A stretch of DNA of 64,000 nucleotides from JAICYJ01 sp038212095 (GTDB lineage Bacteria > Actinomycetota > Thermoleophilia > Gaiellales > JAICJC01), in NCBI GenBank assembly GCA_038212095.1, contig JBBQUW010000003.1, positions 62,001 to 126,000 of the forward strand. The letters are read 5' to 3'. This document shows positions 60,201 to 64,000 of this stretch, piece after piece; position 1 is the stretch's first letter, and each line of letters begins with the position of its first letter. The position numbers and the translations under genes are program-made. The notes under the pieces were generated by a model. The model saw nothing but the letters and a program-made list of their open reading frames with translations. It did no database searches and was not told the origin of the DNA.

Positions 60201-61072
60201 CCTACTTCGTGCTCGACTGGGCGCTGGTCGAGCTCGGCCGCGCGCAGGAGGCGGTGCACTCGCAACGCGCGCTGGAGCTGTACGACGAGCTGGGCAAGCT
60301 CGGCCCGTCAGCCACGATCTACAACAACCTGGGTATGTTCGCCTGGCTGGAGGGACGCTGGGACGAGGCGATCGAGCTGTACGACAAGGGCCGGCAGCTT
60401 CGCATCAAGCTGGGTGACGCGGTGGACGCGGCCACCGGCACGCACAACATCGCCGAGGTGCTGTCCGACCAGGGTCGGCTGGACGAGGCACGGCCGCTGT
60501 TCGAGGAATCGCTGCGCGTGTGGCGGGCGGCCGAGTTCGGCATCGGCGTGGCGTACGCCACCAGCAGCCTGGGCCGGGTGGCCAGCCGCAGCGGCGATTT
60601 CGCGCGCGCAGGTGAGCTGTACGACGCGGCTCGCGAGCAGTTCCGGGCGATGGTCTCGGAGGCCGAGCTGGTCGACACCGATGCGCGCATCGCCGAGGCG
60701 CTCTCGTTCCAGGGCCGCGCGCAGGAGGCGATCGAGCTGGCCTCGGCCGCGCTCGAACGGACGGCCGCCCGCGGCGGCGCCACCCAGGATCCGATGCTGC
60801 ACCGGATCCGCGGCTACGCGCTGGCGCAGCTGGGCCGGCCGGCCGAGGCGCGGGCGGCGCTGGAGCTGAGCTTGGAGGCCGGCCGCACGCGCAACGCCCG
60901 CTACGAGATCGCGCTGACGCTGGACGCGCTCGCGCGCGTCAGCGAGCTCGACGGCGTGGCCGACGCCGCGCACCGGGCCGCGGCCGACGAGCTGCTGGCG
61001 ACGCTTGGCGTCGTGCTGGTGCCAAGCGTGCCGCTGACGGCGATGCCCGCCGCGGTGACGACGGGCGCCTGA
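57218..61072 (+). CDS. Soluble-adenylyl-cyclase-type protein: two cyclase domains, AAA ATPase, TPR
   Basis: 1,284 aa. Catalytic domain 1 (about 38-190) has metal Asp45 (VVFVDISGFT), substrate Lys91 and metal Asp95 (LIKFGGDALL). Domain 2 (about 255-425) lacks clear metal Asp but has Thr368, Asn375 and Arg379 (RRTYTVMGDAVNLAARV). The two halves so make one composite active site. An AAA/STAND ATPase follows (GPPGIGKT at 471-478; IAIEDVHWMD), then TPR-like helices from about 800 to the end. This order and residue split match mammalian soluble cyclase. A GGGGAGGTG site precedes the ATG. Confidence 0.88.
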   Translation: MMLVEVTLDRSAALRPFLPRLTIQWIVEQPEQRVRAIDGTVVFVDISGFTKMSERLARNGRIGAEEVTDVVGDVFSLLLGTAYANGGGLIKFGGDALLLFFAGTDHAPKAVRAATGMRRTLSELGGIDTSAGKVRLRMSVGVHSDLFHFFLVGERHRELIMTGGAASATVAMEGTADAGEIVVSRATADLIDPGQLGAAKGDGMLLRRQPRTTIGLRGFQPQPQPVPESIDISVGIPVALRPLLVSGSGDAEHRRVTIGFLHFDGTDALLREIGDDALAEALHELVSAAQVACDDHRVTFLGTDIDHDGGKIILVAGAPTASGDDEARMLAALRQVQSAATAIPIRAGVNTGHVFAGEIGPSYRRTYTVMGDAVNLAARVMAKAEPGQVLASQSVLDSCSVTFDTAELEPFMVKGKSLPVYASVIGAPRGAKLSAEAHELPLIGRDFETALLQRALRSTLEGSGVLLEIAGPPGIGKTRLLAELRAAAGEARTIAAACDLYSVSAPYRPIRDVMLQALELDADAGEAAIMERLSQVVSASAPQLAPWLPLLAVPLDVSVPPTAEVDQLGEQFRRGRLEQAVHDLLDAVLRSATLIAIEDVHWMDEASCELIRHLARGVDARPWLLCVTRRDEQTGFIPPSIEGTVSVKPLPLTDEQMLELVVAATEQSPLRPHEMAALAERSGGNPLFLKELLTAAQRAGGIEGLPDTVEAMVTSQIDRLAVEERRLLRLASVLGMTFAPDDAARLLDGGAVPDPAVWQRLNEFVTADGAMLRFRHALMRDAAYHGLSYKRRRELHGRAGLEIERRRSGDGQLGLLALHFFHAHDHDRAWRYSRSAAVHAEAKFAIVDAAEHYERALEASRRVRQPVSGEVAATFEALGDLRERIGQYPEAARAYSDARRLQTDDEVAQGRLCFKHSVLAERSGSYPQALRWLQRGMRGLESRSDLPAVQQLARLVASYGLIRQAQGRRLDAVRWLTRAIETSQRAQEREALAHAYFVLDWALVELGRAQEAVHSQRALELYDELGKLGPSATIYNNLGMFAWLEGRWDEAIELYDKGRQLRIKLGDAVDAATGTHNIAEVLSDQGRLDEARPLFEESLRVWRAAEFGIGVAYATSSLGRVASRSGDFARAGELYDAAREQFRAMVSEAELVDTDARIAEALSFQGRAQEAIELASAALERTAARGGATQDPMLHRIRGYALAQLGRPAEARAALELSLEAGRTRNARYEIALTLDALARVSELDGVADAAHRAAADELLATLGVVLVPSVPLTAMPAAVTTGA

Positions 61073-61087
61073 TCCGGTCGGGTCCGG

Positions 61088-63826
61088 CTAGTGGTGCCCG
61101 GCCAAGGCGTCGCTGTCCGAGGTCAGGTTGATCTGAACCTGGATGTCGCCCTTATCCGCAGCACGCCCGGGGATTCCGGTGAGGACGGAGATCTGCTTGA
61201 TGCAGGCACTTCCGGCCGTATCGGTGTAGCCGCCGATCGGCGTGGGCCGAGCGAAGTTCACGTTACCCGCTCCTCCCCTTAAGATCGGCAGTGAACAGAA
61301 GTGGGCCAGGCCAGGAGCATTCAAGTAGTTCGCACCGCGCGAGTCGTGCGCGGCGAGGAACGCCGACGTCTCGTAAAAGATCGGCAAGTTGTTGGGATAG
61401 CAGTTCGTGGCCGTCGTCCCTGACCCCGTCCCACAGGCCGGTTTCTTGGAGAGCGTGGTTGGGATCGTGCTCGAGTCCCACCTGATGATCATGACAAGCG
61501 GCTTGGAAGGCTGGTCGTAGCCGGCGAGCGCGCCAAGGTTCTGGGCTCCCGTTGTGGAGATGCAGCTTCCGAACGTCCCACACACGAAACTTGTGAGATC
61601 AACGTGCCCTTGCACCCCGAACACGCCCCCGTTTCCGCTGGGAACGATGTACTGAACGCAGGTTGGGTGGTCGAGGGTGGCTGTTGTACAGGTGGTCAGG
61701 GTCGTGCTCGTGCCGGTCGGCACCGCGGTAGCCACGGCATTGACCGACGGCGTGGCGACAAACTTCGCAGGATCTCCTGTCCCGGCCGCATTAAGGGCGC
61801 TCACCTTGAAGGTGTAGCCGCCTAGCAAGTCGTTGTTGAGCCCGGAGATGCTGTATCGGTAGCAGTCGTTTGCCCCAATGTTTCCGCACGCGCCGGTGGT
61901 CGCGGGAAGGGGAAGATTGAAGGTCTGGGTCGACCCACCCCCTGTGGGCGTGACCTTGATCTGGTAGCTCGTAATCGATTGGCCGCCCTCTTGGGCTGGC
62001 TGCTCCCAAGTCAAAAGCGCGGAGATCGGCGTAGCCGGTTGGCCGTTACCGGGGATCACAAACAGGTTCTGCGGCGGACTCGGCGCGGTGTGGATGTTCA
62101 GATACGCGTGCGTCGCAGTAATGCTGTTGTTGTCGGAGTTTGGGTCCCCAGTCGGGCTCTGGACGACGGCGGACGCCGTCTGGTTGACCGCGATCGGACC
62201 GCTCACTCGGGTGCCTAGGCACGTCGGGCTGTACTGGTGACCGAGGCAGGGGTCGGCCTTCACCACAATGCTCACCGTTCGACTGGTTCCGGGCGTGATT
62301 GGGAGTGGCAGCAGTGCACTCACACTTTGCTCGACCAGCGTCGACGGTACCTCGAACGTGGCACCTTGGGCGTCGGACGGGCCAGTGTTCGTAAACGTAA
62401 ACGAGAGCGTGGCAGTCGAGACTCCATTGGCGAGCAGGCAAGGTGGGGAGGCCGGAACAACAGTGCACCCGGTCGACGAGACCGTCATGGAGGTTGCCTC
62501 GAGATTCGCGACCGTGACGACGTCGACGATCGCATCACCGTCGTTATTGAAGGATGTGCCAGATGGCTCCGGCGTGGCGCTGCCACCCGTCGCAACCGAC
62601 GCCTGATCGTCGTGCGAACCGTCGATTACGGAGTGGTCGACTTTGACTCCAACCGTGAACACGTGTGTCTTCTGCGGATCGCGTTCGTCGGCGGCCGTGC
62701 AGACGACCGTCTGACCCAACGCTGGCATTCCCGTGGCCGAGCACCCAGTGCCCGATTGGAACACAAACCCCGCCGGAAGATGATCGGTCACCGAATAAGA
62801 GCCATTGTGGTCAGAGGGGCCGTTGTTTGTGACGGTGTAGACGTACGAGAATGCCCCGTTGACGGCATCGCCCGCCACATACGGCGGGGTCACCGCTACG
62901 GGATGGGTCGTCGAAACCACCAACGCCAGATCCGCCCGAGCGATCACGTGCACGGTCGCGGAGTCCGTATCAGGATGGGTCGTGTCCGGTGCCGACTCCG
63001 GTCGAGTCGGCACCACCTCAGCCTGCACCACGTGATCACCAACCGAAGCGCCATGCAGCACATTCACCGGCAACGCGAACGACGCATGATCCAACGACGC
63101 CGACGTCGGATCCAGATTCGACCCATCGCACGTCACCACCAAACCCGACGGCGAGCAGTCACTCGGCAACGTCCCAAACGACAAATCAGACCCCGGCAGC
63201 GTCACCTTCGCCTGCCACGTCCCGCTGTCCGACGCCCCATAATTCGTCACCGTCGCAGTCGCAACAAACGAATCCAACCCCGCCACCTGAGAAGCAGACG
63301 GAACACCACTCAACACAACCCCAAGATCCGCCCGAGTTTCGACGGTTATGTCTTGGGACCCGGTGGTCGAGGTGAATCCACCGTCAGAACTTGAGGTCGA
63401 GAATCCGATTGCGCTGGTGCCCGCCGCGTTGTGGGCCGCGGTGAGCAGAACGGCGAACGAATCGGGCGGGTCAGTTTGGCCAAGCGCAGGTCGATTACAG
63501 TTGATGGTTGTTGGATCGCCCCCGGGAGACGTGCAGTTGGTGTCGCTCCCCGACAGCGTCACACCGGACGGGAGGGAGTTCAGAGTCAGCGTGTACCCGG
63601 TTGGTAGATCGGGGCCGCCGGTGTTGGTGACCTGCACCCCGACCGAAAAGTCGGAGCCGCCGGCGACGGCGGCTCCACCAGAGGGTGGCGTGATCTGAAC
63701 TGTCAGCGTTCCCACGACGCCTTGACTGACGGCAGCGTTCGAAAGCGCGCCGATGGCGAGCACAGCAACTACGCCGAGAACGTACCCTGGGCGCCGCCAA
63801 CCGCGATTCGATCTGGTCATTCTCAC
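61088..63826 (-). CDS. Secreted surface protein with DUF11-like repeats and an Fn3 domain
   Basis: 912 aa. A signal peptide (about 1-33, YVLGVVAVLAIGALSNAAVS) precedes four or five CARDB/DUF11-type beta domains with recurring 'VTNTGG/VTNYGAS/VTNNGPSDHNG' units. A fibronectin type III domain follows at about 575-680 (SPPQNLFVIPGNGQPATPISALLTWEQP), then a Cys-containing C-terminal domain of unknown type. No LPXTG or membrane anchor is seen, so the protein is probably secreted. Residues about 165-300 (62930-63340) use codons unlike the rest. Confidence 0.8.
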   Translation of the reverse strand: MRMTRSNRGWRRPGYVLGVVAVLAIGALSNAAVSQGVVGTLTVQITPPSGGAAVAGGSDFSVGVQVTNTGGPDLPTGYTLTLNSLPSGVTLSGSDTNCTSPGGDPTTINCNRPALGQTDPPDSFAVLLTAAHNAAGTSAIGFSTSSSDGGFTSTTGSQDITVETRADLGVVLSGVPSASQVAGLDSFVATATVTNYGASDSGTWQAKVTLPGSDLSFGTLPSDCSPSGLVVTCDGSNLDPTSASLDHASFALPVNVLHGASVGDHVVQAEVVPTRPESAPDTTHPDTDSATVHVIARADLALVVSTTHPVAVTPPYVAGDAVNGAFSYVYTVTNNGPSDHNGSYSVTDHLPAGFVFQSGTGCSATGMPALGQTVVCTAADERDPQKTHVFTVGVKVDHSVIDGSHDDQASVATGGSATPEPSGTSFNNDGDAIVDVVTVANLEATSMTVSSTGCTVVPASPPCLLANGVSTATLSFTFTNTGPSDAQGATFEVPSTLVEQSVSALLPLPITPGTSRTVSIVVKADPCLGHQYSPTCLGTRVSGPIAVNQTASAVVQSPTGDPNSDNNSITATHAYLNIHTAPSPPQNLFVIPGNGQPATPISALLTWEQPAQEGGQSITSYQIKVTPTGGGSTQTFNLPLPATTGACGNIGANDCYRYSISGLNNDLLGGYTFKVSALNAAGTGDPAKFVATPSVNAVATAVPTGTSTTLTTCTTATLDHPTCVQYIVPSGNGGVFGVQGHVDLTSFVCGTFGSCISTTGAQNLGALAGYDQPSKPLVMIIRWDSSTIPTTLSKKPACGTGSGTTATNCYPNNLPIFYETSAFLAAHDSRGANYLNAPGLAHFCSLPILRGGAGNVNFARPTPIGGYTDTAGSACIKQISVLTGIPGRAADKGDIQVQINLTSDSDALAGHH

Positions 63827-63888
63827 GCTTCCCCTCAGAACGGAGCCATTCTGGCCCTACGACGAGGGAGAGTCAAGGGGTAACCTGT

Positions 63889-64000
63889 CTACGCCGCCTC
63901 GGGCGTCGTCCGCTGCTCGATCGGCTCGTAGGCGTGCGGCGCCGGCCCGATGTACTCGGAGCTGGGTCGGATCAGGCGGTTGTCCCCGTGCTGCTCGATC
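63889..64000 (-). CDS. Citrate synthase, C-terminal end only
   Basis: The last 37 codons of a minus-strand gene that starts beyond the right edge. The tail IEQHGDNRLIRPSSEYIGP followed by an acidic end is the conserved C-terminus of citrate/2-methylcitrate synthases (usual form NRLIRPxAEYxGP). Its placement near sdh and pckA fits a tricarboxylic acid cycle role, but citrate versus methylcitrate activity cannot be told. Confidence 0.75.
   Translation of the reverse strand, partial: IEQHGDNRLIRPSSEYIGPAPHAYEPIEQRTTPEAA

Noticed and set aside
62641..62652. A fourth copy of the dispersed repeat (CTTTGACTCCAA)
   Set aside because: Only 12 bases match, and they lie inside the surface-protein coding sequence (GVKVD), so this is probably chance.
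61088..63826. Sortase substrate among the window's proteins
   Set aside because: The large surface protein has no LPXTG- or LAXTG-like motif followed by a hydrophobic helix; it ends in a soluble sequence.

Overview
The window is a GC-rich (roughly 70 %) bacterial chromosome segment. The gene set points to an actinobacterium, most likely of the Thermoleophilia (Solirubrobacterales/Gaiellales-like): a class E sortase, a SigK/RskA pair, an ATP-dependent PEP carboxykinase, a succinate dehydrogenase with an HdrB-like SdhE subunit, a large SRP RNA with an Alu domain, and many start codons placed 6-8 nt after a TANNNT -10 box (leaderless transcripts). The taxonomic assignment is inference. No phage, integrase, IS element or CRISPR array was found.

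Layout. 1-2.9 kb (minus): moaC-mog-UbiA/MqnP-ccmA-ccmB, a cofactor and respiration operon cut by the window edge. 2.9-3.3 kb: a decayed tandem duplication of the 3' end of a glyoxalase-like gene. 3.3-6.4 kb: two trehalose-forming glycosyltransferases (otsA, treT). 6.4-9.7 kb: HtrA protease with a two-component system. 9.8-12.3 kb (plus): M28-like membrane protein and class E sortase. 12.4-17.1 kb (minus): moeA, class A penicillin-binding protein, MscS channel and a small membrane protein. 17.1-24.2 kb (plus): cobalamin/siderophore-type binding lipoprotein, CPBP protease, chorismate mutase, MacB-type ABC exporter, FAD oxidoreductase, tRNA-Val. 24.2-30.3 kb: DUF4396 gene with a copper-sensor-like operator, then a potassium/stress module (UspA, KdpD-like kinase, response regulator, two Usp-like proteins, Kup). 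30.3-33.8 kb: tRNA-Ser, cNMP-binding protein, SRP RNA, dnaX-ybaB-recR. 34-38.2 kb: frameshifted PLP decarboxylase, lysC-asd, zinc-ribbon protein. 38.2-44.2 kb: sigK/rskA with Asp23, divergent from an RHH protein, 24-aa peptide, DUF4097 and MFS cluster; then a phosphoesterase. 44.3-51.2 kb: esterase, nuclease, polysaccharide deacetylase, glycolipid-type glycosyltransferase, recQ, MFS exporter. 51.3-56.6 kb: sdhABE divergent from pckA. 56.6-64 kb: GNAT, a 1,284-aa adenylyl cyclase of soluble-AC architecture, a DUF11/Fn3 surface protein, and the 3' end of citrate synthase.

How it fits together. Central carbon metabolism (citrate synthase, succinate dehydrogenase, PEP carboxykinase) lies beside a cyclase whose domain order and catalytic residues match mammalian soluble adenylyl cyclase; a small cNMP-binding protein elsewhere in the window is a candidate receptor. 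Osmotic functions (trehalose, MscS, Kup with a split KdpD-like sensor) form a second theme. Most operons use GTGA/ATGA stop-start overlaps. Three single-base disruptions (near 26669, 34814 and 41460) interrupt otherwise conserved genes. A 22-bp dispersed repeat and two palindrome families occupy intergenic DNA.
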